From the NCBI GenBank assembly GCA_002685935.1, contig NYZD01000064.1, positions 1 to 53,262 of the forward strand: DNA of 53,262 bases, read 5' to 3'. Source of the stretch: Planctomycetaceae bacterium (GTDB taxonomy: Bacteria > Planctomycetota > Phycisphaerae > Phycisphaerales > Zrk34). Below, one piece after another: positions 8,687 through 17,318 of this stretch (its first letter is position 1; every line of letters starts with the position of its first letter). Made by a program: the position numbers and the translations under genes. The notes beneath the pieces were generated by a model, which was not told the DNA's origin, searched no databases, and saw only the letters and a program-made list of their open reading frames with translations.

Positions 8687-8710
8687 GCGAGGCTGCGAGG
8701 CTGCGAGGCT
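8687..8710. repeat. Three tandem copies of an 8-base repeat
   Basis: GCGAGGCT is repeated three times without a gap (8687, 8695, 8703) about 80 bases upstream of the PhyH operon start, in the 383-base divergent intergenic region 8609-8991. It could be a slipped-strand tract or a set of regulator half-sites. Confidence 0.8.
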
Positions 8711-8898
8711 GCGCCAATCCTGCGCGTGGGAGCCGGCAGCATGCGTTGAACCAACAATTGAAATCCCAATGTAAAATCGGGGTCACCCAAGTCAAAAGCA
8801 CCCACGGATCGCTCAGCATCGCATTCTCGTCAGGGGCCTGTTACCGGTCAATTGGCCTCCGGGCGAGCACCATGGCGACATCCGGCCAGAAGATATTG

Positions 8899-8927
8899 TT
8901 GCGAACTGTCCCAAAACGTCGTGCAAT
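8899..8927 (+). promoter_or_regulatory. Weak candidate promoter for the PL26-like gene
   Basis: TTGCGA (8899-8904) and TGCAAT (8922-8927) are 17 bases apart and end 64 bases before ATG 8992. Each matches the consensus at 4 of 6 positions. I saw no other clear promoter in 8609-8991. Confidence 0.3.
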
Positions 8928-8991
8928 ACCCGCTCACGCCGCGCCGCGACCGAATGCAGAATGAAATCCGACAAGGAAGGCACCCGACGCC

Positions 8992-11325
8992 ATGCAACAG
9001 ACCATCACGCTGACCAACGCGATGAACGTTCCGATGAATAGCCAGCCCATACGGCAGGGCATGCCCTGGCCGCGCGGTGCGGTGGCGGGGGAGCCACAAT
9101 TCTTGGCGATGGATGATTCGGGCCATGCTCTGCCCACCGCCGGACGCGTACTCAACCGCTGGCCCGATGGATCGGTGCAATGGTCATTGGTAGACGTGAT
9201 CATCGATATGTTGCCGGACAGTGAACGCGTGGTGACGATCGCGCCGACGGCCGCGCCACCGCCCGCCCCGGTGAATCCCGTCGTATGCACGGAATCTCCC
9301 GGTAGCATCTCGATCACCAATGATCTGTTGACGTTCGGACTTAGCACTGCCGACGCGCCGTTTTTGCGCCGATGGGATCGCGACGATCGAGTGATCGTCA
9401 AGCCCGGCGGCCTCGATGTGATCATCACAGACGAATCCGGCGTGCAGTATTCCGCCGAGGCGGGCCTTGAGCGTTGCACCATCGAAGACGCCAGCCCGCT
9501 GCGCGCCGTGATCCGCGCTGAGGGACGACACCGCGCCGCCGACGGGCGGACCTTGCTGGACTACTGGATGCGCTTCACCGTCACCGCTGATCGGCCCGAC
9601 GTGCGCATCACCTATCACTACCACAATCGGGAAGACTACCCCGACGACCATCCCGGCGTGCCCCAGGCGCGGTTGCGATCGATGCGGATGCAATGCAAGA
9701 CCGACATGCCGGTCGGCGCCGAACGCGCCATCGTGCATGCCACGCGCGGACTGCGCACGTGGCCACAGTATTACCGACTCACCGATGATCTGGAGATCTG
9801 CTCAGCCGACAGCACCGATATCAGCGGTTACGAAGCACTGCATCAAGGCAAGGGACTGACCGGTGGGGGGATGGGGCGGGTATTCATCCGCGACCTGGAC
9901 TTGCTGCGTGACGATATGGCGGCCAAACCGTGGTTCCTTCGGAACATGGTCGACTTTAAGTTCGGCAGCATCAATCAGCCCGAGGCGTTCGTGTTCAGCC
10001 ACGTTGGACTGATCAGCGACGCCGGATCACTCGTCGCGGCCGGGCTAAACATGGTCGGGCTCCATCCCAAGGCCTTGAGTGTGACCGGCTCCACGCTGAG
10101 CTACGACGTGTGGCCCGAGTGGGCGGGCATCATGGACATCACTCAGGGCGAGGGACGCACGCTGGATTTCTGTCTGGGCGCGCTGGAACCCAACGCCACC
10201 GACGAAGCGGTCATCGCACACTATCTCACGTGGGAGCGTGGCAGTGTGTACGCCCATCATGGTGTGGGACCGGCCGTGCCCGTCGCGCTCGACCCGGATC
10301 ACGTGCGCCGATGCGAAGTGTTCACGACCGAGATGTTGCCCGTGGCGGATCTTGATGCGAACTACGCATTCGAGCGTAAGGTCCGCGCCCGCTGGGTGCC
10401 CGATGCCGGTGTCCCCCCGAAGGGGCATTGGAACTACGGCGACATCGGCGGCGACTGGGTCACCGCCGGCAACAACATCGAGATGGCCGCGCTGCCATTC
10501 TTCCAGGAGTACCTTCGCACCGGTCGCGCGGCCTGTCTGGACGTCGGTGTGGCTCAGGCGCAGCACATCATCGATGTGGACCTGGTCGCCAAGTCATCCT
10601 ACCCCTATCAGGAGGGTGGCATGGTCGCACACGCCCCGCGCCACAACCACGGCGCCGCGTACCCCAGCCACATGTGGTTCACGGAATTGCTGTACGCCTA
10701 CGCGCTGACCGGCGATCAGGAATTCCTGGATGCCGCCGGACGCACGTGTGACAATCTGGTGTTCTGGATCAACGATCCGTGGGGTTTTGAAGGGATCGAC
10801 TGCGACGGGCGCGAGGCCGGCCAACCGCTGATCAACCTGGCGTGGACCTACGAATTCCTGCCCGATCCGCGCTACCTTGAAGCGATGCGAAGAGTCGTGC
10901 ACGAGTGCTACATCAAGAAGGTCGAGAAGTTCGGCCGGCTCACCTACCTTAAACCGCACGTGGACATGCCGCTGATCCAGTTCGATGCCTACGGCGACTG
11001 GGCCGCGTGGGAAGGCATGTTCTGGGTGTGGCGGATCACTCAGGACCAGACACTGCGTCAGTTCATGCTCGACCAGTTTGAGCAGCGTCTGGTGGAGGAT
11101 CAGATCAACCCGGCGGAAAGCGATTTTCGCCAGGCCGACTACAACGCCGCCGCCTTCGCGTACTGCCTCAGTGGCGATGAGAGGTGGCTACATCGCCTGG
11201 CCCGCCCGTTCCGTCTGTCATTTCGCGCCGTCCAATGGCCGTTCGCGTGGGTCAAGAGCATGTATTACATCAAGCTCGCGTTTGAACACGGCATTGTCAA
11301 CGATGATGACGTGCTGATTGGATAG
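8992..11325 (+). CDS. PcRGLX/YetA-like exo-acting lyase family protein (PL26-like)
   Basis: The 777-residue protein follows the layout of the YetA/PcRGLX family. The N-terminal RIFT-barrel domain (about 1-110) includes QPIRQGMPWPRGAV and LNRWPDGSVQWSLVD. A central beta-sandwich extends to about 450 (YWMRFTVTADRPDVRITYHY, RGLRTWPQYYRL). A C-terminal alpha-barrel follows (GHWNYGDIGGDWVTAGNNIE, HNHGAAYPSHMWFTELLYAY, AWTYEFLPDPRYLEAMRR). Characterised relatives split rhamnogalacturonan from chain ends. No signal peptide is visible, so the enzyme is probably cytoplasmic, acting on imported oligosaccharides. AAGGAAGG lies 11 bases before the ATG. It is divergent from the PhyH operon, which suggests shared regulation. 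The exact activity is inferred from family only. Confidence 0.75.
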   Translation: MQQTITLTNAMNVPMNSQPIRQGMPWPRGAVAGEPQFLAMDDSGHALPTAGRVLNRWPDGSVQWSLVDVIIDMLPDSERVVTIAPTAAPPPAPVNPVVCTESPGSISITNDLLTFGLSTADAPFLRRWDRDDRVIVKPGGLDVIITDESGVQYSAEAGLERCTIEDASPLRAVIRAEGRHRAADGRTLLDYWMRFTVTADRPDVRITYHYHNREDYPDDHPGVPQARLRSMRMQCKTDMPVGAERAIVHATRGLRTWPQYYRLTDDLEICSADSTDISGYEALHQGKGLTGGGMGRVFIRDLDLLRDDMAAKPWFLRNMVDFKFGSINQPEAFVFSHVGLISDAGSLVAAGLNMVGLHPKALSVTGSTLSYDVWPEWAGIMDITQGEGRTLDFCLGALEPNATDEAVIAHYLTWERGSVYAHHGVGPAVPVALDPDHVRRCEVFTTEMLPVADLDANYAFERKVRARWVPDAGVPPKGHWNYGDIGGDWVTAGNNIEMAALPFFQEYLRTGRAACLDVGVAQAQHIIDVDLVAKSSYPYQEGGMVAHAPRHNHGAAYPSHMWFTELLYAYALTGDQEFLDAAGRTCDNLVFWINDPWGFEGIDCDGREAGQPLINLAWTYEFLPDPRYLEAMRRVVHECYIKKVEKFGRLTYLKPHVDMPLIQFDAYGDWAAWEGMFWVWRITQDQTLRQFMLDQFEQRLVEDQINPAESDFRQADYNAAAFAYCLSGDERWLHRLARPFRLSFRAVQWPFAWVKSMYYIKLAFEHGIVNDDDVLIG

Positions 11326-11431
11326 GACACCGCATCGCACTAATCGTGCGTCGACCATGGCCATGGCACGCATCGATGTCCCGCGTCGCATACGATAGAT
11401 GGGTGGAAATCACGTCTCGGGAATCTGGTGA

Positions 11432-12328
11432 ATGACACAGCCAAACTCAGCCGGCGCAAGATTCCGGGCGGCGCTTCAAAGCGAGCGACCGCTTCAGATC
11501 GTCGGCGTCATCAACGCGCTTGGCGCACTGCTGGCTCAGCGGGCGGGGTTCGGCTCGCTCTATATCTCTGGGGCGGGCGTGGCCAACGCCTCGCTCGGCA
11601 TGCCGGATCTGGGCATGACGACGCTGGATGATGTGCTGGCCGATGTTCGGCGCATCACGCGGGCAACGGATTTGCCGGTACTGGTTGACGCCGACACCGG
11701 CTGGGGTGACACGTCCGGCATTCAACACACGGTAACGTCACTCATCGAAGCCGGCGCGGCTGGCCTGCATCTTGAAGACCAGGTCGAGCAAAAACGCTGT
11801 GGACATCGGCCCGGGAAAGTGCTGGTGAGCGATGAAGCCATGGTCGATCGCGTGGAGGAAGCCGTGGCGGCGCGCACCGATCCTCAGTTCGTGATCATGG
11901 CTCGCACTGATGCCTACACCGTCGAAGGTCTGGACTGCGCGATCCAGCGCAGTCTGCGATACGTCGAAGCCGGCGCCGACATGATCTTCGCCGAAGCGAT
12001 GGCCGACCCGACTGAATACCAGCAGTTCACGCGGCGGGTACCCGTGCCCGTGCTGGCGAATCTGACCGAGTTTGGCCGGACACCACTGTTCACGCTTGAC
12101 CAGATGCGCGAAGTTGGCGTGGGCATCGTCCTTTACCCACTTTCCGCTCTCCGCGCTATGAACCAGGCGGCTCGGCAGGTGTACGATGCGATTCGACAGG
12201 ACGGCACGCAGAGCAAAATGTTGCCCGCCATGCAGACCCGCGACCAACTCTACGATCTGCTTGACTACCATCGTTACGAACAACAACTCGATCAGAGATT
12301 GCAACAGGATCCCGATCATGGCTCGTAA
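11432..12328 (+). CDS. prpB: 2-methylisocitrate lyase
   Basis: This enzyme cleaves 2-methylisocitrate to pyruvate and succinate in the last step of the 2-methylcitrate cycle of propionate use. The 298-residue product belongs to the isocitrate lyase/PEP mutase fold. [19 protein letters not shown] opens the barrel, VDADTGWGD (Asp86, Asp88) binds magnesium, and KRCGH at 121-125 carries the catalytic Cys123. IMARTDA and IFAEAM complete the family signature. The ATG at 11432 follows an overlapping GTG at 11428. The gene overlaps the start of prpC by 11 bases, so translation is probably coupled. The intergenic stretch 11326-11431 has no clear promoter. Confidence 0.93.
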   Translation: MTQPNSAGARFRAALQSERPLQIVGVINALGALLAQRAGFGSLYISGAGVANASLGMPDLGMTTLDDVLADVRRITRATDLPVLVDADTGWGDTSGIQHTVTSLIEAGAAGLHLEDQVEQKRCGHRPGKVLVSDEAMVDRVEEAVAARTDPQFVIMARTDAYTVEGLDCAIQRSLRYVEAGADMIFAEAMADPTEYQQFTRRVPVPVLANLTEFGRTPLFTLDQMREVGVGIVLYPLSALRAMNQAARQVYDAIRQDGTQSKMLPAMQTRDQLYDLLDYHRYEQQLDQRLQQDPDHGS

Positions 12329-13445
12329 ATCAAAAGTCGCTTTATCCGGCGTGGCCGTGGGTGAAACGTCAATCTGCACCGTCAACGGTGACAACGACAG
12401 CATTCATTATCGCGGCTACGCCATCGAAGATCTCGCGGAGCACGCGTCATTCGAAGAAGTGGCCTACCTGCTATTGCGCGGCGAACTGCCCACGGCGTCA
12501 CAGCTTGACTCGTATCGGGATCGCTTGAATGCGTTGCGATCCCTGCCCGCGCCACTCGCCACCGTCCTCGAACAGTTGCCCGGCGAGAGCCACCCCATGG
12601 ACGTCCTTCGTACGGGCTGCGCTGCGCTGGGCTGTATTGAACCGGAATCCGATTCATCGCAGGAAGACGTGATCGACCGACTGATCGCGACCTTCCCAGC
12701 CATGCTCTGCTACTGGCACCATTTCCATAGTCACAACGCGCGCATCGACACCGATTCCGGCGAGACCTCTCTTGCCGGCCACTTCCTGCACCTGCTGCGC
12801 GGACAAGCGCCTGACCCGCTGCATCGCGATGCGTTCAACAGTTCCATGGTCTTGTATGCCGAGCACGGTTTTGCCGCGTCGACCTTCGCCGCTCGCGTCT
12901 GCGCTTCGACGCTGACGGACATCTATTCCGCGATCACCTCGGCGATCGGCACACTGCGCGGCCCACTGCACGGCGGGGCGAACGAGGCAGCCATGGAGCT
13001 TATCGAGGGCTTCACCGATCCCGATGATGCCGAAAGAGCCGTGCTCGACGGTCTGGCGCGCAAGGACGTCTTCATGGGCTTCGGCCACCCCGTCTACCGC
13101 ACTCGCGATCCGCGCAACCAAATCATCAAGGGCTATTCACAATCGCTGTCCCAGGCCGTCGGCGATACACATCTGTTCGCTGTCTCCCAGCGCATCGAAC
13201 AGGTGATGATGCGAGAGAAGAAGCTGTTCCCAAATCTGGACTACTACGCGGCCAGCACATATCACTTCATGGGGATTCCCACCGCGATGTTCACGCCCAT
13301 CTTCGTGTTTGCTCGAATCTGCGGCTGGGCCGCGCACATCTTTGAACAGCGTGCCGACAATCGCATCATTCGGCCAGGCTCCGATTACATTGGACCGCAG
13401 CCGCGCCCGTTCGTGCCCATCGGCCAACGCGGCGGGGGGGCGTGA
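12318..13445 (+). CDS. prpC: 2-methylcitrate synthase / citrate synthase family
   Basis: It condenses propionyl-CoA (or acetyl-CoA) with oxaloacetate. The 375-residue length and the neighbours prpB and prpD favour methylcitrate synthase over housekeeping citrate synthase. Catalytic residues of the family are present: His183 in AEHGFAAST, His218 in GPLHGGANE, His257 in [13 protein letters not shown] and Asp308 in NLDYYAAS. The start at 12318 lies inside the end of prpB. A run of seven Gs (13434-13440) precedes the stop, and the stop overlaps the start of prpD in TGATG. That tract encodes the terminal GGGA and is a natural slippage site, but the frame is intact. Confidence 0.9.
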   Translation: MARKSKVALSGVAVGETSICTVNGDNDSIHYRGYAIEDLAEHASFEEVAYLLLRGELPTASQLDSYRDRLNALRSLPAPLATVLEQLPGESHPMDVLRTGCAALGCIEPESDSSQEDVIDRLIATFPAMLCYWHHFHSHNARIDTDSGETSLAGHFLHLLRGQAPDPLHRDAFNSSMVLYAEHGFAASTFAARVCASTLTDIYSAITSAIGTLRGPLHGGANEAAMELIEGFTDPDDAERAVLDGLARKDVFMGFGHPVYRTRDPRNQIIKGYSQSLSQAVGDTHLFAVSQRIEQVMMREKKLFPNLDYYAASTYHFMGIPTAMFTPIFVFARICGWAAHIFEQRADNRIIRPGSDYIGPQPRPFVPIGQRGGGA

Positions 13446-14884
13446 TGGACGTCGGCGAATCCGCACAGCGACCACAACCCGACGGCCTGCTCGTGCAGAT
13501 CGCTCGCTACGTTGCCGAGTACAACATCGACAGCGATGAAGCATTCGATACCGCGCGGCTGTGCCTGATCGACAGCATAGGCTGCGCCTTCGCTGCGATG
13601 AACGATTCGGAATGTCGCGCGCGGCTCGGACCTGTTGTGCCCGGCGCAACACTTCCCAACGGTGCGCGCGTGCCCGGCACGGACCATGAACTCGACCCCG
13701 TCCAGGCCGCATTCAATATCGGCTGTCAGATTCGCTGGCTCGATTTCAATGACACCTGGCTTGGTCGCGAGTGGGGCCACCCTTCGGACAATCTCGGCGC
13801 CATCCTCGCCTGTGCCGACTACATCAATCGAAACGAGATTGGCCCTGCGCTGACGGTCCGTGACGTGCTTGACTCAATGATCAAGGCCTATGAAATCCAA
13901 GGCGTCCTCGCGCTGGAAAACAGTTTTAATCACATCGGCCTTGATCACGTCCTGCTTGTGCGTATCGCGAGCACCGCCGTCGCGACCGCGATGCTCGGCG
14001 GCAGTCACGACCAGATCATCAATGCTCTGTCCAACGCCTGGATCGATGGCGGGGCGTTGCGGACGTATCGTCACGCGCCCAACACCGGATGGCGCAAATC
14101 GTGGGCCGCCGGCGACGCGACAAGTCGGGCCGTGCGATTGGCGCTGATGGCGAGATCCGGCGAGATGGGTTATCCATCCGCATTGTCAGCCAAGCGGTGG
14201 GGGTTTGATGATGTGTTGATGGGGGCCGCCGCCGTGCGGTTGCCGCAGCCGCTCGGCAGCTACGTGATGCGGCACATCCTGTTTAAGGTAGCCTATCCTG
14301 CGGAGTTTCACGGGCAGACCGCCGTTGAAGCCGCCATCCAACTCCACCCGCATGTCGCCGACCGCATTGACCAGATCGACCACATCGTGATCGACACCCA
14401 AGCCGCCGCTGTGCGCATCATCAACAAGAGCGGCCCCCTTCATAATCCCGCCGATCGTGACCACTGCATTCGATACATGACCGCCGTGGCTCTACTTCGC
14501 GGCGAACTAACGGCCGAGGACTACCACGATGCCGCGGCGGCAGACCCCCGTATCGACCACCTGCGCGACCGCATCAGTGTCCGCGAGCGGCGGCAATACT
14601 CCAAAGACTATCTGGACCCCGAGAAGCGTGCGATCCCCAACGCCGTCCAGGTGTTCTTCAGTGATGGCAGCCGGACCGACCGGATTGGGGTCCAATACCC
14701 TCTCGGCCACCGCCGCCGGCGTACCGAGGCGGCTGACGCACTGCGCCGGAAGTTCGACCAGAGCATCGCCGGGCAATGTGGTGTTGCTCAGCGTGCGGCG
14801 ATCATGGCGTCGATCAACGATCCCCATGCGTTCGATGCCACGCCGGTACACCGGTTTATGGGCATGCTGGCCAGGCCCGCCTGA
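13445..14884 (+). CDS. prpD: 2-methylcitrate dehydratase (MmgE/PrpD family)
   Basis: This enzyme dehydrates 2-methylcitrate to 2-methylaconitate. The 479-residue product starts with the helical MmgE/PrpD domain ([33 protein letters not shown]). It includes [55 protein letters not shown] and [18 protein letters not shown], then the C-terminal domain with [18 protein letters not shown] and [14 protein letters not shown]. All are typical of PrpD. The stop of prpC overlaps its start. No prpF or acnD follows, so the isomerase and hydratase steps must rely on genes elsewhere, such as aconitase. The 598 bases behind it are non-coding. Confidence 0.92.
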   Translation: MDVGESAQRPQPDGLLVQIARYVAEYNIDSDEAFDTARLCLIDSIGCAFAAMNDSECRARLGPVVPGATLPNGARVPGTDHELDPVQAAFNIGCQIRWLDFNDTWLGREWGHPSDNLGAILACADYINRNEIGPALTVRDVLDSMIKAYEIQGVLALENSFNHIGLDHVLLVRIASTAVATAMLGGSHDQIINALSNAWIDGGALRTYRHAPNTGWRKSWAAGDATSRAVRLALMARSGEMGYPSALSAKRWGFDDVLMGAAAVRLPQPLGSYVMRHILFKVAYPAEFHGQTAVEAAIQLHPHVADRIDQIDHIVIDTQAAAVRIINKSGPLHNPADRDHCIRYMTAVALLRGELTAEDYHDAAAADPRIDHLRDRISVRERRQYSKDYLDPEKRAIPNAVQVFFSDGSRTDRIGVQYPLGHRRRRTEAADALRRKFDQSIAGQCGVAQRAAIMASINDPHAFDATPVHRFMGMLARPA

Positions 14885-15482
14885 CGCCGGTGCCCGATCC
14901 CCGCCTTCGCCATTTGTATCCCATAAAGCTTGGGTAATATCCAATTTATCGTGGCGAGGCGTTCCATTCGCTCGAATGCCGCCCTGCTTGACGCGGCGAA
15001 CATGCCCCAACATAATGCCTTTGGATTAATGTCGCGGTCGGTTCACGCGATGATTCGGCCGTTCACGCGATGATTCGGCCATTTAACCGGCGCGAGCGGG
15101 TGATGAGCCCCAGCTTGAGCCGTTCAGCCGGCCTCGAAAAGGTCGGCGTCCCGCAGGGACGGATAGATTGAACGGGTATAACAGTGTTTCCCAGCAACCA
15201 GCAGCAAGCCATTTGACGGTGTCCGCTTTGGCCGACCCCATGGAGATACGTGTGCACGCTCGAATCAGATGGAGTGTGCGTGAGCCGAGGCGTGCGGTCG
15301 TCGAATAGTTCGGTTTTCGCTTGCTGTTCCCGCCCTGCAAGAAGAACTGGCTCGGGTTGTGGATCGCTTGATTGCAGCGATGATTCACGCTCACCCCACA
15401 GCGCCTTAATCCGACGCACGCTGGGTGGGTGCGCCTCGATCCCGAGGCGACCGCAGCGGGCCTCGGCATGAAAGGGCGTGAT
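14885..15482 (+). other. Long non-coding region before RNase Y
   Basis: Nearly 600 bases separate prpD from rny. I find no convincing reading frame, tRNA or known RNA in it. It contains an AT-richer patch (14920-14960), a 20-base tandem duplication (15041-15080), a TATAAC motif at about 15176 without a good partner element, and a 7-base-pair hairpin (15432-15438 with 15443-15449) about 30 bases before the rny start. It may include an untranslated leader or an unrecognised small RNA. Confidence 0.4.
15041..15080. repeat. Perfect 20-base tandem duplication
   Basis: The 20-mer beginning GTTCACGCGATG occurs twice head to tail, at 15041-15060 and 15061-15080, with no mismatch, in the gene-free region between prpD and rny. 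It is either a recent duplication or a pair of binding sites. Confidence 0.95.
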
Positions 15483-17084
15483 ATGAGCCATTGGACGAGC
15501 GGGATGCCTTTGGGGTTGGCGGCAGTCGAGGGGCAGACCATTCTGGTCGCCGTTGTTGCGGCGCTTGTCGGCGTCGGTGCGACAATTCTCGTTATTCACA
15601 TCTTGGGCAAGGGCGTCACCTCCCGGGCCAGCCAGGAGGCCGAGCGGATTACCGAGCAGGCCCGCAGGGATGCCGAAGTCAGTCGCAAGCAGGTCGAGCT
15701 TGAGGCCCGCAACGAGCTGATCGCCCACCGCGAGACCTTTGAACGCGAATCCAACGAGACCCGCAATGAACTCAAGGATACCGAGCGCCGCCTGGCCAAG
15801 CGCGAGGATAACCTCGACCGCAAACTGGACGTGCTCGAGACCAAGGAGAAACAGCTCAGTTCGCTGGAATCCGACCTTAAGAATCGGCAAAAGCAGCTCG
15901 CCGAGCGTGATCAACAGCTTGAGGAACTGATCGCCGACCAGCGGCAGCGACTGCTGCAGATTGCGTCTCTTTCCGAGGCCGAGGCCAAGGATATGTTGTT
16001 GAACCAGCTCCGCGATGAGTTGCGTCACGAGTCGGCCGAGATCATCCAGCAGGAGCTGGCCAAGGCCGAGGATGAGGCCCGCGAACAGTCACGCAAGGTC
16101 ACCATACAAGCGATTCAGCGCTTCGCTGCCGAGCACACCTCCACGTCGACGGTGTCAGTAATCGACATCCCCTCCGATGACATGAAGGGCCGCGTCATCG
16201 GCCGCGAGGGGCGCAACATCCGCGCGTTCGAACAGGCCACCGGTGTTGATGTCATTGTCGACGATACGCCCGGCGTTGTCGTCGTCAGTTGCTTTGATCC
16301 GATCCGGCGCGCTGTGGCATCTGAATCGCTCTCGCGGTTGATCGACGACGGGCGAATACATCCGTCTCGCATTGAAGAACTCGTCACCCAGGTACGCAGT
16401 GAGATCGACGAGCGCATCGTCGGATACGGCAAGGACGCGACCATCGAAGCCAACATTCGCGGACTGCATGGCAAGGTCAGCGAAATGATGGGCCGCCTGC
16501 AGTATCGCACCAGCTACGGCCAAAACGTGTTGCGCCATTCCATTGAGGTCGCGTTCCTCAGCCAGGTCATCGCCGATGAACTGGGCCTCGACGGCACCAC
16601 CGCGCGCCGTTGCGGGTTCCTGCACGATATCGGCAAAGCGCTCGACCATGAGGTCGAGGGCGGCCACCCCGAGATCGGGATGGAATTCTGCAAGCGGTAT
16701 AACGAGAAAGAAGAAGTACTCAACGCCGTCGGCGGCCATCACGGCGATATCGACGTCACCACGCCCTACACGCCGATCGTCGCCGCAGCCGACGCGATCA
16801 GCGGGGCCAGGCCCGGCGCCCGTCGCGAGACTCTGGAACGCTACGTTCAGCGGCTGCAGCAACTCGAGGAAATCGCCCGCGGCTTCCACGGCGTTGATGA
16901 GGCCTACGCCATCCAGGCCGGTCGTGAGGTCCGCGTCATCGTCGATGCCAAGCGTGTTGATGACGCCCAAAGTACGAGCATTGCTCGTGATATCGCCAAG
17001 CGCGTGGAGGAGGAAATGACCTACCCTGGCGAAGTCCGAGTGACACTGCTGCGGGAGGTGCGAACCGTCGAATATGCCCGGTAA
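15483..17084 (+). CDS. rny: Ribonuclease Y
   Basis: RNase Y is a membrane-anchored endoribonuclease that starts mRNA decay. The 533-residue product has the full layout: an N-terminal membrane helix ([20 protein letters not shown]), a long charged coiled coil to about residue 215 (repeated E/R/K/Q, such as [20 protein letters not shown]), a KH RNA-binding domain from about 235 ([19 protein letters not shown]) and an HD domain ([17 protein letters not shown], and [12 protein letters not shown] near 380). The usual length is about 520. ATG 15483 is chosen because AAAGGG lies about 7 bases upstream; ATG 15468 would add five residues. The next gene has its own promoter. Confidence 0.95.
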   Translation: MSHWTSGMPLGLAAVEGQTILVAVVAALVGVGATILVIHILGKGVTSRASQEAERITEQARRDAEVSRKQVELEARNELIAHRETFERESNETRNELKDTERRLAKREDNLDRKLDVLETKEKQLSSLESDLKNRQKQLAERDQQLEELIADQRQRLLQIASLSEAEAKDMLLNQLRDELRHESAEIIQQELAKAEDEAREQSRKVTIQAIQRFAAEHTSTSTVSVIDIPSDDMKGRVIGREGRNIRAFEQATGVDVIVDDTPGVVVVSCFDPIRRAVASESLSRLIDDGRIHPSRIEELVTQVRSEIDERIVGYGKDATIEANIRGLHGKVSEMMGRLQYRTSYGQNVLRHSIEVAFLSQVIADELGLDGTTARRCGFLHDIGKALDHEVEGGHPEIGMEFCKRYNEKEEVLNAVGGHHGDIDVTTPYTPIVAAADAISGARPGARRETLERYVQRLQQLEEIARGFHGVDEAYAIQAGREVRVIVDAKRVDDAQSTSIARDIAKRVEEEMTYPGEVRVTLLREVRTVEYAR

Positions 17085-17133
17085 ATGGCGCGAATCGGGA
17101 GCTCCGGACCCGTCCGGCGCGGCACCGAATCGT

Positions 17134-17162
17134 TTGACATCCCCCATTCCCGCCGATACTTT
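17134..17162 (+). promoter_or_regulatory. Sigma-70 promoter of the HEAT-repeat gene
   Basis: A consensus TTGACA (17134-17139) is followed after 17 bases by TACTTT (17157-17162). It lies between rny and the start at 17319, giving a leader of about 150 bases. It is one of the two best promoter matches I found in the window, with that of rpsB. Confidence 0.6.
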
Positions 17163-17318
17163 GGCGCTTGCTTTTCGGCGGTAACCGCACGCCCACGCCC
17201 ACGCACGGCTGACGGTCGTTTGCGCCGGTGACCACCGCGAGGCATGATTCGGGCCTCACGGCCTACCCCGCCACGCCGGTCCGTCGATTGGGCCGCCCGC
17301 CGCCTGGGAGAACCTCCA

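Noticed and set aside
13434-13440. G7 run at the end of prpC as a programmed frameshift
   Set aside because: The frame is intact, the tract encodes the last residues only, and the TGATG overlap already explains coupling to prpD.
15081-16028. Minus-strand open frame running over the rny leader and coiled coil
   Set aside because: Leu/Gly-rich product arises as the mirror of Glu/Lys/Arg-rich coiled-coil codons of RNase Y.
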